Shown: positions 11,220 through 23,500 of the stretch, one piece after another
How positions within the stretch are numbered: the first letter of the stretch is position 1
Layout of the letters: every line of letters begins with the position of its first letter
From: Pithys albifrons albifrons
Lineage: Eukaryota; Chordata; Aves; Passeriformes; Thamnophilidae
Direction of reading: 5' to 3'
Assembly: GCF_047495875.1 (NCBI RefSeq)
Contig: NC_092467.1
Span: forward strand, 26,042,066-26,106,065
Length of the DNA: 64,000 bases
Program-made: the position numbers and the translations under genes
The notes under the pieces: model-generated
What the model was told of the DNA's origin: nothing
Database searches by the model: none
The model's input: the letters and a program-made list of their open reading frames with translations, nothing else

Positions 11220-13139
11220 AGAGGTCAGAGAAATTAATTAGTATAAGGATCCTCTCAGCCCAGCCTGATGCTGTAGTGGCTGACTCCAGTATTTCCCATG
11301 GTTGAGCCCTCTGCCCACCATGCTGGGCAATTAGATACACACCTGAATTACTATTCATTTGTCTGAGTGTTGGAGAGGAATTATGCTGGCTTGCTTTGCA
11401 TCTTGCATAGTCCAACCCTTCAAGATCAAATAACTGCTCTAATATGGTAACACGGGGTAACAAGAGCAACTGAATGAAACTTTCATGCATTAAGACTGGC
11501 CTGTGCATGTTCTGCCAGCTGGATCCTCTGCTGTGGTTCCCAAATCCATTGTGTTGCGGTCCCAGGGCTTGGAAGGGGCAAAGTGTTGGTCATTGGCCTG
11601 CATCCATCATTGGAGTCTGGCTCCATTGATCTGTGTCTGTGGACAAAGCCTATGGCAAGGAGGAAGTTGTTAAAAATCTCTGTGATGTTTTTGACCTACA
11701 AACAGATTTTTAAAGCCACATGTGGGATCTGAAAGTTTCATTCCTGGTAAAATGAGAAAGAACTGGACTTGGAAATTGTGAAGGCAGCTTTAATAATCTT
11801 CATTATGGCATGTTACATAAAAGAGCTAAGTTATTGCTCCTGAGGAGCAGATCTTAATTTTCATGCTGTTCGCATTTTCTAGGTGTAGTAGAGGACAAAC
11901 TAGTGCTTGGAAATTGACAGAAATCTTCTGTTAACCCCAGATTGCCCATGCACACATGTGTGTGTTCTTGCCCAAACTCTCAGACATGTGTGCCCAAATG
12001 AGCAACATTCTCTTCTCAAACTGGTCATGTGAGTAAGAAATCCTAAAAGTGTTCATGCATCCAGGAAGAAACTCTTTATTACCTCCATCACTGCACTTGA
12101 ACGGCACTTCTCTGTAAATCCCATCTTGCTGAACACAACTTGCCTCGAGTGGTGAATATAGGCAGCTCTGAAGGCTGAGATCTGTCAGCGGCCCCAGAAA
12201 AACAGCTGAAGTATCCCCTTCCCAACACAAGGATAACCTGAAGCCAGTGGTTAATTTCAGAGTGGTTTTCTGCAGTCTCAAGCTGACTTTGAAGCAAAGC
12301 TCTATTGTTTTGCCTCAAAATCTTTCAAGTCCCAATGTCCCCAATCCCCTTTGTGGACTAAATTCTTATTTCATGAAAACCACTTAAATTCTTTCCATTG
12401 CTGAGTAGCACCCATAGGTGAAGTGGCTCTTCTCCACCTGGTCCACTGTGTATGGCAGAATATAATGTTGCTTTCTTTTCAGAGGCCTGTTTTTGTGCTA
12501 GGCTCTGAAAACTGGCTCTAAGCAGCATGAACAAAGTTGGGCCTTAAATAGTAGCCCAAAAGATCTCAGGAATCCCAATAAAAAGAGGATAAAAAATTTC
12601 TTCACATTTTTCCTATGATGATACATCTCAAAATTATTAATTTTGCTTGTCCTGTATCATATCTTAGGCCAAGCTGCTTTTCCCAACTGAACTGCAACGT
12701 GGCTTTTGGTTCAGTGGGTTTAACTGAAGCGTGGCTATCTGGAAAAGGCAGTGTTATCTGTAATAAAATAACTCCTTCAAATTTACTTTCTTGATCTTGT
12801 ACTTTGGTTGGGCTGCCAGAGGCTTAATGCCTGGAAAAGTATCTGTCACCCAGGGCCCTCATTTTAAAGGACCGTAGGTTTTTAGGCTGGACAGCGTCAT
12901 CTCCCTGCATGGATTTTGTCAATGCATTCCTGCGAATGAGCCAGCCTGAGCGGTGTGCTAATTTCCCATTTCTTCTTTGGCTGATGACAGTCCCTGGCTC
13001 AGTGAGATTTCAGTTTTGCTCACTGGACTCTTCTTTCCCTGCCCTCCCTGAGATATATTTTCTAAGTACCAATTTCACTCCAAAATTAAAGATGAAATTT
13101 AAAGATTAGGAACTGCAGGTTTTTTCCAAAGGCATTTCA
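11220..13139. other. Unique non-coding DNA
   Basis: There is no recognised gene. Frames up to 116 codons (minus, 11931-12281) show no known domain and no paired splice signals worth noting. Confidence 0.55.
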
Positions 13140-13460
13140 ATGTCTCATACTCATTGATTGAGTTAGGAATCTAAATCATCCAGAGCAATCTGGCCCCCGT
13201 CCCAAATTATGTGATGTAAAAGGCCAATTTGACTTTTAAAATGCTTTCTAATTTAATCACCTGCTGTGCGATTAGTGCCACCCATAATAAACACATTGTG
13301 TGCGGCACACGTAGGGCAGGTGTGGGGTGATGTAATGGATCCCACTGACTGCTTTGAATATAGATGCCAGAAATATCAAATACTGTGTGCACCAGTCTTG
13401 GTTCCAGTCAATTCTAATTACTTTAGTGGACTGGCTCCAAATTCAGATGTACAGTGGTGT
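13140..13460. promoter_or_regulatory. Candidate conserved non-coding block
   Basis: This is non-repetitive sequence with homeodomain-like cores ('tctaatttaatcacc', 'gattag'), kept CpGs ('gtgcgatt', 'gtgcggcacacgtag') and a 'caggtgtggggtgatg' segment. No open frame of note. Called on composition only. Confidence 0.28.
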
Positions 13461-15214
13461 AAGTGAAGTCAGGGTACCGTACATGGTTCTTATCTTAATA
13501 CCTCTGTAGTGCTGGAAAGGTCAAACTGAGTATCATTCAAGGAGAAGAGGCAAGGACTCTGTTAATTATTCTCTCCACTCCTTGAACAAAGGAGTGAAGA
13601 TTGTGTCTCTGCTGAAGAGCATTCTGATGTACTGCACATTTAAGTTAAAAAACAAGAATGGAGTAACTATTCCTACAGCAATCCTTAACTGAGCCTTTCT
13701 GAGCTCTACCTGAAATCTTACAGCAGTTGCTCTGCCAGTCTTTCAAACTACAACTGCACCAGAATGAAAGGCCAGGGAGGGCAGCATTCCCACTCCGGGC
13801 AGGGGTAGTTTCCAGTTCTGACCATTAAGAAAAGCCAGCTTTATCTACCAAGTAACATGTTCAGAAAACATTAAACTCCCATGTTCATATGTAGACATTT
13901 CTGATGTCAGAGAAATCATGGGCTTATTTGGGCATAAGAGTGAGCTCCCCTTTTCACTTACTTATCACTATCCTGCTTGAACAGCTGTAAAGCACCTCCA
14001 GATAGGAATGTTCCCTGCTTACCAGTCATAGAATTTTGATCTATATTTTGCATTAGTTCTAATAACCGTGTTAGGCAGAGAGAGTGAAAATCTGGGTTAA
14101 GAGCTGGTTTTAATTGCTCACTGTTCCAATGACTGTTAAGTAGTGTTACTACCTGCAGCTGTTTCCAACTTCTCTTCCCAGGGGCCCACACTCATGAGAC
14201 AATATTTGTTCCTTCTCCAAAGGCAATAAGTAAAGTCATTGCTAAGACCAGAGTGTGAACCTCATCCATAACTATTCTGTTATTTAATTTCAGATATCTC
14301 TAAAAGTGTTAACTGCTGAAAGCAGATACATGAGAACCCACGACAGCAAGAGCTGATTAGAATTCAGCCCACTGTATCACCCATAAATAGGAAATAAAGA
14401 ATACATGGCTGTGATTAATCATCCATAAATGCCTTCTTCCTCTATTCCATACAAACACAGTCCACATATTTATTCAGCTCACCAAATGAGTAACAAGATC
14501 ATTCCTATTTGTTGGGACCTGGGTTTTAAGGAAATACTTAAAGGGTGGGGAGCTCGGTGCTTGTGTGTCTGTAGACATGCACGCACATCTGCTCTTCTGT
14601 CTGGCTTTCAATATACATGAGAAAAATAAGAATATAATTCCTTCTAAAAGGTGTACATGTCAATAGATCAAAATACATTGAGGTGCAAAATCACAGCAAT
14701 GTCAGCTTTACTTAAGGAAGTTTTATGGTACTGGAAACATCAGTCTCTGAGGATTGGTAATAATTAATATTAAGAAAGAATGTTTTGTTTGTTGTGCTTT
14801 ACAGCCTGGTCAAATCTGAGACCAGAACACTGGGCATCAAAACCCTAAATCATATGGTACACAGAAACCTGACCTGTAGCTTGAAGCACTGGTGGGTAAG
14901 GCTGTTTCTACCAGTTGCGAATACGCCTCTATTAAAGCACCAGCTTGCCTGGTTCAGCTGAGCTCAGCCAAGCAGCACTGCCTGCACCACTGTCCCTTGG
15001 CAAAACACAGAAACATCTTTCCTTTGCTGTGATTTGCAGTCCAAGGGCTGCATCTGTGAACAGAGTGCTACATCCAACACTGCTGGTTTCTGCTATCACT
15101 GGGTGCTACATGTACCAGGCATCTCTCTTGAAATACTACTTGCACAGGTATTACAGTGGCACTGTTGATCCAAGAATGGGAGGTGTCACTTAGGAAATTT
15201 GGTCCCTCTGCCCC
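13461..15214. other. Unique non-coding DNA
   Basis: There is no recognised gene or transposon. Mildly CpG-containing short stretches near 13795 and 14550-14590 are unremarkable. Confidence 0.55.
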
Positions 15215-15360
15215 TGCCTTCCTGAACATCTTTAAGCAAATCCCTTGGTTTCTGACTGCCTCATTTTCCCCAGCTGTTTAACAAGGATGATGAATTACAA
15301 CCCTCATTAAAGGCATTGCAGATTGTGAGGGGAAAATGCTGCTCAAGAGTTAAATATTCA
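15215..15360 (+). mobile_element. MIR-like SINE remnant
   Basis: 'gcaaatcccttggtttct', then 'gcctcattttccccagctgt' (about 15258-15277), then 'aaggatgatgaa', then 'gattgtgagg' and 'gttaaatatt' follow the order of the MIR-type SINE tail (caagtcactt ... gcctcagtttccccatctgt ... ggggataat ... gttgtgagg ... gttaat). The copy is plus-oriented and old. Confidence 0.5.
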
Positions 15361-15439
15361 TATTACTTCTACAGTTCAAAGTGGTGTAATTGCTGCAAAA
15401 TGACCAGTAAAATTGTCAAAATCAGGTATAAGAAACAGG

Positions 15440-15690
15440 AAAGAGATTCATAAAATAGACGATGTTGGAAAGGATCTTATCTTGTCCATCCCCTCTGTTC
15501 AGGCTGAATCATCTACAGCAGATTGTGTCTGGCTGGGTTTTTGAATACCTACAAGGATGGAGACTCCACAGCATCTCTGGGCACCCTGTTCCAGTGTTTG
15601 ACCACCCTCACAGTTAAAAAGTATGTTCTTATGTTCAGATGGAATTTCACATATTTGTTTTAATTCATGCCCATTGGCCCTAGTGCAGCG
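15440..15690 (-). mobile_element. CR1 LINE, 3' end, 5'-truncated
   Basis: On the plus strand this reads as the complement of a CR1 3' region: 'gttggaaaggatcttat' near 15464, 'aaggatggagactccacag' near 15554, 'ctgggcaccctgttccag' near 15578, 'accctcacagttaaaaagta' near 15603 and 'atgttcagatggaattt' near 15632, all in the usual order and spacing. The 3' end of the element is at the lower coordinate. It differs in subfamily from the copy at the start of the window. No coding part remains. Confidence 0.85.
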
Positions 15691-16016
15691 TGTGGACCTC
15701 CCACATGCCTGAGGAACCAGTGAGGCCCAGACAGGGGCTGTGTGTGACCAGATGTGATCTGGATTTGTCTGGTCACCTTTGAAATTCCAGTGTGCATTCC
15801 TTTTTTCCCCTCTTGAGCTTTCTTAATGTGAGATTTGGCTACTCTTGTTTGGAGACCAGTACCGGCTTGTTGAACTAGTGGGTTAACAGCCTCACATCTC
15901 CTGGAGATGCTCTGGCACCATCCTAGGGCCCAACACTCTTAGGAAGTTAGCAGAAATTGCCAAGCAATAGGGAGGCTTTTCCAGGCCAGCCTGTTGAGCT
16001 GTTAAACACTGATTAT

Positions 16017-16066
16017 CACCACCACCACCACTACAAGACTGCTCTTTCAGGGAAAAAAAAAAAAAA
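16017..16066 (+). repeat. (CAC)5 and A14 simple repeats
   Basis: A CAC run (16017-16031) is followed 21 bases later by 14 consecutive A (16053-16066). There is no retrotransposon sequence upstream that would make this a poly(A) tail. Confidence 0.85.
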
Positions 16067-19000
16067 GCTCATGTCTAAAGATGTTATCATGCATAATTCA
16101 GGGAAGAAATCCATACTGCATTTAAAAGATTACATCTTATCATCCAGGGTACTTATTAGCTTGATGATTTAAAAGTAGATGAGGATAGAATCTTTGCTGC
16201 TAATCTGCAGTAGTGCCTTGGTTTGGGACTGAACTGCTTTTCTGAAGACAGAATAGGTCTAGATGTGATGGGGACGTTCCCAATTCATGGTGAGAAGCCC
16301 TGTCCCTGCCTGGGTGCATGATCCCCGTGGGTTATGCCAAACCATCATCCATGGTTCCACGTAGGACCACTTCCTTCTTCGTGTTCAGTCTGGTTCAGTT
16401 TTTGGCAGGTGGTAACAAGGGATTAGTGGTGTTTAGTACCACTGGTTAATCCCCTCTCCAGGAACACACAGGACTCCCATCTTCATGAGAACATGCTTTG
16501 GGGCAGGCAAGGGCAGACATCTGGATGCTTAAGTAGTGAGGAGGTTGGAACAAAATGCATACAGATTTACCCTGGACAGCACTACTTGCTCTGATGATTG
16601 TTGATGATTTCCAAATACATGTTCCCCTTCCCAGAATGTGCCCTCCTTTTAACCTGGCGTGTCCTATGCTGCATGGCACCTAGCTCAGAACAGGGCTGGA
16701 TTTTAACCTCCGGCCCCGCACTGCAGACTACCACTACTTTTCTAAACCAAGAAAATTGGAGATTTTTTTTAATCCAGCCCACACATGGGCTGTTTTAAAT
16801 CCAGTTACAGATTTGAAAGTTATAGTTTAAATTGTTTTACAATGATGTTGGCACCAGGGAACAGTTTCATTGAAATCCCACATGCTCCAGGTTAAAGGGA
16901 GTACTTGACTGTGACAGTTATTTTTGCACCATAATTCTCTCTCTATTATACCTTGTGCCTCCACTACATTAGGAGGCAAGACAGCTGGCATTCATGGCAG
17001 AACTACTCCAGGTCACCATCTTGGTACCTGCACACAATACCTAAATGAAATACCTTTTTCTTTTTTTAGATTTTGAGTCTTTTTATGGGCTACATACATG
17101 TAATAAATGTGAAATTATGACGAAGGTGAGCAAGGATGCTTAGGAAATCTTGATTTGTCATCAAATATATCCTGGGAAAGCAAGATTAACCCCAAAATGG
17201 GGCACCTACACTGATTGTAGCAAGTGGCATGGGTCTTTCTAGGGTTCTACTCTGTGTAGCTTTCCATACAACCTCTCATCTCACAGATCTCTCAACTGTG
17301 TCATGTGCATAGAAATAACTTATGACCTGGGAACTGTGATGTTTACAGCCATTTCAAGCAGAAATCCTCAGACAAATGGTTTGGGAAGTTTGAGGGTGGC
17401 TGAATGACATTTTGGTTAAGGAATGGGATGTACTGACCATGGAGTATGAGAGTGGCAGAAAAGAGTATTTTGCAAAAATCCTTCTCCCCTGTTTCAAGGT
17501 TGAGAGGTATGAAATGTTGGTATTTAACATTATTAATTACTGTTTACTCTCTACCATCTGCCTTGGGAGCATCTGTGATGATTCAGCCACGCACCCATGG
17601 CCATCACTCAACTGTGCTGTGGCTCAGCCATGGAGCTCACTCGCTTCCCTTGTTGGCTCTGTGACCCACTTCTCTCCTGATCCATCTCACTTCATCTGCC
17701 TGAGTCTTGGGCCACCATGCGAGAAATGGCTGTTTCCTCACATGGAAAAACAATATATAAAGCAACATTAGTGTGAGACAGATATCACAGGGATTTGGAT
17801 GGTAGGGATGAATCATACAAATAAATATTCCTCCCCTTATCCTAAATCTTGTAATATCTGATCCATAGAAGAGCTGAGAGTTGCAGCCAAGATTTCCAGG
17901 GTGAAGTCTTGGCTTTATTACGAATAACAGATTGCTTCTTCACCTAAAAAGACCAAAGGTTTCTTTCACCCACTCCTCGGTGCTGAACCAAAAGCTCTGC
18001 TAGACCTATGCTCCCATGTTAAAAAGGAAGAAGAGTGAGGGGACTCAAGACCTCCATCCTAAAGAACACCTCTATGCTCTAGAAGCTTTCTGAACCCAAG
18101 TTAAATTGTGCTTCTTCACCTTTTAGCCTCTCCCCTCTTTTTCCTACTTCTTAGTCAGCCTCCTCAGACATACTCTGTATTTTCCACTTGGTGACTCAGG
18201 ATCAGCTGCTCAAACTCTTTGGGAGTGCGACAGGGCTATGACCGACTGAGAGAGAAAAGAAATCTGCCTTAGGGGACACAGAAATGATTAAGTGCTAAGT
18301 ACAACATGAATTTGCCACAAAACAACATTCCCACCAAGAGCCTGCTGTCTCCCTGCAGGGCTGTGCTCAGCCTTCAGCCTTGGGAACACCAGTAAGTGGA
18401 TTTAGTGTTCATGGCAGCGCCGCTTTGGAAAGGGCATCACCCAACATGGATAACGCTCAAGGCCTAAAAGAGTCACACCTCTAGAAATTTATTAATTCAG
18501 CCTTAAAATAGGCCATAAATACTATAGAACAATCCTCATTAATCTTAGTGGTATGTACATGGAGCAACACCAAAAAATTCCCCACCTTCACCTAGTGATA
18601 AAGGGAAACAAGTACGAATCCTCAACATCTGTTCAGGCTGCTTTGGCTGAAAGTATCAGGGGTAACACCCTAATGTGTAAAACAAACAGGTGTCTCTTTA
18701 TACTCAGTATGATTTTGTGTATATAATAGGGGAATCACAGCAGGATATTGACTCCCTTATGACTGAGAAAGACTTCATCCTCAGTGGCATAACTTGATCT
18801 AGTACTTTTTTTATTCCAAACACTAACTGGTAATAAAATCTTCCTATACCCAGGCTATTGGTAGTGCAGCTTAAGTTAGAGTTGCCTAGTTTCCATTCCC
18901 ACTGTTAACAGACAGTAAATTTCAATGCTGCCACAAAAGTGGCATTATTATTCGACTTTGTAAATTTGTATTCTTTAAGATTTTTTCAATGATAAAGAAC

Positions 19001-19432
19001 TTTTTAAATGAAGGACTTAATGAAAAGGAAAAAGGACTCTCATTTCAAAGTTCTTTTACATCTATGCCCATCAGTATTCATGATCTGTCTCCCCCATGTT
19101 CCTTCCACAGGAGGATTCAAACCCCTCCAGGTTCTCTCAAAAGCTTCTTGTCCTTCCATGCGTGCTGGTCTGCCATGGAGAGGTGCATGAAATGTGAAAT
19201 AAATCACACCTCTCCATACTGACCTGCTGTGACAGCCCCTGACAACCATGCTGCTGCAGTGCAGTCCATGTCAGTTGCCCTTGGATCTCTGCTTGGAGTT
19301 ACCAGATGGAGAGGAACATGAGTAATGAGGTGCTTCTTCATGCCCAGGCAGAACTGTGGGAGGATGTGTTGTGTCTGACCTGTCCTGAAATCCTCTCTCG
19401 TGCCCAAAAAGCCCAGTCCACAGCACACTTAC

Positions 19433-19939
19433 CTCCATAGAAGTGATGAGATGATGGTGGGTCAGCTCTGCTGCATCTAGAATGTGTGGCTCCAGGAATT
19501 CTGGCTGCTTATGGCTGGAGATGACCTGGTTGCACTTGCAGGGTGATACAGAGGTAGTGGGAAGGCTGTTGTGGCCATCCTTCCTTCTGAATGGGGTGTG
19601 CAGGGTGCAGTGCCTCACACACTCTGCCTCAGCCACAGCAGCTCCATCAGTGCACATCTTCTTGTAGTCTCGGGCTTGTAGCAACCCAGGGAAGTTGTTC
19701 TCTGCTATAAAACTGTGACAACAGACACTGAACACTGATACTAAAGCACAGGGAAAACCTTCATCAGCTCTTACAAAGTGCTTTGAAATATTTTTTCTGC
19801 ACAAGGACAGAGAGTCTTTAAGGGGACAGAAAGCAGCTCCTTTGCCAGTTATGGCAAATGTTTTCAGCAACCTCCAGCAGAAAAGGAAATGCAGTGAGCT
19901 CTGCATTACCATCAAGCACCTCCGGCTGCTGAGGAACCT
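19433..19939 (-). other. Candidate exon within a long open frame (unproven)
   Basis: A minus-strand frame open for 275 codons (20098 down to 19271) contains a donor of full consensus strength, 'atggag|gtaagtgtg' (GT at 19432-19431). A possible acceptor lies near 19940 after a pyrimidine-rich stretch, but an earlier AG lies close to it, so the acceptor is weak. The peptide is Cys/His/Ser-rich with no recognised domain, and its first 40 residues are translated microsatellite. A non-coding or lineage-specific exon is possible; chance is as likely. Confidence 0.2.
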
Positions 19940-19983
19940 GGTTTGACTTATTTTTATACAAAAAGAAAGAGGTAGATAGATAC

Positions 19984-20030
19984 AAACACACACATAAATA
20001 TATAGAGCACACACACATACACACAAATAA
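19984..20030. repeat. Imperfect (AC)n/(AT) microsatellite
   Basis: Interrupted CA dinucleotides with short TA steps. It accounts for the start of the long minus-strand frame described at 19433-19939. Confidence 0.85.
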
Positions 20031-20205
20031 TCTAGAAGGCAAAGAGACAATCTGTACCTGTATTTGTGATATCTTCCTGCACCAGGTAGGGAAAGCATCT
20101 TTTTCCTTTTTACGCGGATGCTGTACCTACATTGTTTCCTTGCAGTCTATCTTTACGTTATAGCAGTTCACAAGGTTTTTTCAGCAGATGTGTTATTCAA
20201 TTACT

Positions 20206-20565
20206 TCAGGGCTTTTCCATTTGTAATATTGCGAAGCAATGATAGCCAGCAGACTTCACCTGTCTTTTAGAGATAGCCAGCCTGGTAATTTTAACTCTGC
20301 CCATTTTATCCACACCAGTAAATCTCATAACATGGTTATAGAGAGATTCCAATTTTTGTAGAACCTTCTCCTGGGAATTCCTGTATACAATATTGCCATA
20401 GTTTGTAATGGGCATAACCTGTGATTGGATTAATGTTTCCCTAGTGAAGAAGTCAAAGCATTTCATGTTCCTATAACTGGTTTGCAGCTCTGCAGTAAAG
20501 GTTTTTGGTGTGGCAGAGAAAATAATTGCAAACTCAGCCCCAATCAGAATATATAATCCCCTCAC
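20206..20565 (-). mobile_element. LINE reverse transcriptase C-terminal segment (non-CR1-like)
   Basis: The 119-codon minus-strand frame carries, at about residues 32-70, a phrase of the kind found near the C-terminal end of L2-like LINE reverse transcriptases of fish and reptiles: 'YRNMKCFDFFTRETLIQSQ', then 'MPITNYGNIVYRN' and, a little later, 'LQKLESLYNHVMRF'. The family pattern is roughly a Cys-Phe helix, a 'LPxxDYGDxxYxNA' loop, 'LxxLDxxYHxALRF' and then a 'WPALSxRR' segment; here the last appears as 'RLAISKRQ'. Key residues Tyr-Gly, Tyr-Arg-Asn, Leu-Tyr and Arg-Phe are kept, while the Asp before Tyr-Gly is Asn and the His of 'YH' is Asn. The catalytic palm motifs lie further 5' and are not present. 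Birds normally carry CR1, so this is either an ancient L2-type relic whose frame happens to stay open or a less usual insertion. Family assignment is by memory of the pattern, not by search. Confidence 0.55.
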
Positions 20566-23500
20566 AGCGAGGGTCCAATTCAGCGCAGTTAGACTGCCTG
20601 TGCAGGGGTTTGTAGTGGGATTTTCTTGTCAGGGGAGCAGAATGCATATAAAACAAGTTAATTTTTGGCATTTTAATATTCATGACTCAGTCCTGTACAA
20701 ATACATTGCTACTACTCCAAGGGAAGGCCCTGCAGCTCTCCAGGCAGAGATTGAGAACAAGCAGGGAAGGCATTGCAATGGGACACTGGTTTCCCTACAA
20801 GAAAAGTCCTCCACTTACACTCAGATTTTGTTCTTAAGAGTAAATACCATTCTGTCCAATGAAATGCCTAATTTTAGAACCATATTGGTTTCTGAACCTT
20901 TCAGAATCCCTGGTGTTACCTTACCTTGGAACTGACACAAGCAACTAGTAAAGAATTACTGTTGGATGTACAACATGCATTAATTATGCTGAGACAAAAA
21001 TCATCTCCCAGAAAGAGGCTCATGGCAGGCCAGAAGCAGGGTCTGAAGCAGGATCTGCCTGCTTGGGTGGAGGAACAGAACATCCACACTCATGTGGGAG
21101 AAAAGTGAACTAGAGACTGGGAACAAGAGGTCTCTTTTCAGCTCCCATGCTAGTCTCCCCCAAAAATGGGATGTGCACATCATGCACACTCTGCCACACC
21201 TAAGTGTAAACCCTCATCAGGCAAAGACCCCAGAGTTAAAGGCTCAGGCTCCCATCCCCAGCTGGTGAGGGAATGCTTTCAAGAAATGTGGTTTATTAGT
21301 GAACCCTGAAAGCAGAGGCAGGTCTCTGAAGAAAGCACTTTAGAGTCAGCTCTGCCTGTGGGGCTGAGGGGAGATGTGATTGGGATCTCAATGTGGAAAA
21401 ATTGGGTAGGCGGTGGACCCAAAGGTGCCAGAGACAAACTGAAAGAGGAATGAAATGGGAGGTGAGAGCTAAGGGTTTGAACATGATGTGCTGGAACAAG
21501 GATGGGGAAGGTGGGTTCCAGAATGGGCGTGCTGCCTGACTGAAGAGCAACGCAGATGCTCTTGGCAGATAACCTTACGTGTGGATGTTATGGCATTGCT
21601 AGGCAGGTGGAGAGGATGAGAGGAAGGTTAGCAGCATGGGAGTTGACAAATGGGATGTCATCATTTCCCATATGGGTAACCATCTCCAGTCTGTTTGTTC
21701 TGTCCAACTAAAAGCTTGGGATATCTCAGCAGAAAGGAAGCATCATCACCTATAAATTTGAGGCTGTGGAGCAGATACAGGTGGCACAAGACAAGTAAGA
21801 AGCACAGACAGTGATTTCCAGGAAGATCCAGATATTAAATCTAAACTTAAAGACTGACTTTTACAAGTCAGGTAGAGGCAGCCTTTGACAGCAGATAGCA
21901 GAGCAGCACAAGGGCTTCCCAGAATTTTCCTGTCCCTGTCTCAGTTTTGAAGTGAACTGGGAGCCTCTGAGGAGGAAGAAATGAAAATGAAACAACACAC
22001 TCATTCCACAGCTGCTTTTATCACTTTATTCATATTTCTAGAGTAGACTTTCTAGTGGCTAAGCAAATACTGCAACTCTCTCATTATATATATATGTGTA
22101 TATAGAAACACTCAAAAATAAATAACAAGGAATTCTGCAAGTGTTTTTCTAATGAATATGTAGAACGAGCATTTTCACCCCAGTAAACCAACTTTGAAAG
22201 TTTTCCACTAAAATGCCGAATACCCAAAGATAGTTATAAATTAGCACTAGATTAATTCAAAGGAAAACTTAACCCACCTCTGTGTACCTTCTAATCCATA
22301 TCTCCAAGAGGTCATTTTAATTATCACAATGTCACTGCTATTCATTACTCTGCTTTTGGAGACAGAGAGCCAGCACTGTGCCTCTTGATGCCTTGGAATC
22401 CATCATATAAAGGCATTTTATTCTTCCTAAATAAGTATAGAGTTTAACCCCCTCACCTTGAAATACTGACAGTATCAGTTTTGCTTGGTGTTTTAAATAA
22501 TTTACTTTCCATTGGGATATCTCCTTCTTGTTTTCAAGTTCCCCTGGTCAGAAAGCAACAAACTAAGGAAAGCCCAGCTAACAGGTGCCTACTGCACAGA
22601 TACATTCAGCTCAAGTTTTGGCAGATCCTGAGTAGCTTGTCTGTTTTCAGAGGCATGCAAAGCCAAGTTTTTGTCCTGACTTGTACCTGCTCACTCTTTT
22701 ATGGCTGCAGTAATACAAACTGGATGGAAACCATGTGCCAGTGGCTTCCAGGAGGTTCATTGGGATGGTGCTTGTTATGGTTGAGCTGTTTTCAGTTCTT
22801 CCTACAATCACACTATGGCTCGTCGTTGGTCATGCTCAGGCCTTGCAGCCAGGTCTCTGTGACTAAAGAATCAGGGAGTACTTTCACCACGGATAGTAAA
22901 TTTAAGTTACTCTAAAGTTCTGGTTTAGCTTGTGGTTCTCAGTTTTTCTCATACCTTTTCATTTATCCACAGGATTCATTCTTTCTCACAGGCCAGTGTG
23001 AGGACCCAGCTGAGCCTGACTCTGTTCTTAGATCATGTCCTGGGAAAGAAGAGAGGATCAACCAACCCAGCTCTTTTCTCAAAGAAAAGAGTGTCTGAGA
23101 CTAGTACTTTTTCAAGGCCACACCAAGAGGAGCTTATTCAGTCTCATTTCACCCATAATTCTTTCTCCTCAGTCTGGTCTATACTTTTCCTATCTACTGT
23201 GTCTTGGCACCTTCTCTCCCTCGAACCACCATTGCAGCCCTACTCCTGGCAGAAAACAGTGAAGAGAAGCTGCCTCCCAAGGCTTCTGATGGGTTGAAAA
23301 GAGGCACTTGTAAGTGCATTCTCCCTTCCCATCCCCTGGGAGACACTCAGACTCCCCTCAGCATTACCCTCTTTTAGTCTCCAATTAGAGAATCACTGGC
23401 AGAGGTTTCAGGCAGCTACACAATGCAGGAGTCAAGACTGCATAGGGACAGTGGCTTTGAGCAGAGATTTCACATGCTGTCCATGTAATGGGAAGGTGCT

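Larger units (their letters stand above)
15691..20205. other. Unique non-coding DNA
   Basis: There is no recognised gene. It holds a short (CAC)5 run and an A14 tract (16017-16066), an imperfect inverted repeat (16419-16453), and a 275-codon minus-strand frame (19271-20098) that crosses an AC-rich microsatellite and is described separately as a candidate exon. Confidence 0.5.

Noticed and set aside
10702..11241. Open frames of 179, 149 and 139 codons, strongly biased repeats of Arg-Glu, Gly-Arg or Pro-Ser
   Set aside because: They are translations of the purine tandem array on either strand, where stop codons cannot occur.
22481..23297. Two consecutive plus-strand frames of 144 and 121 codons
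   Set aside because: They are in different phases, start at non-ATG codons, lack recognised domains and have no clear splice pair.
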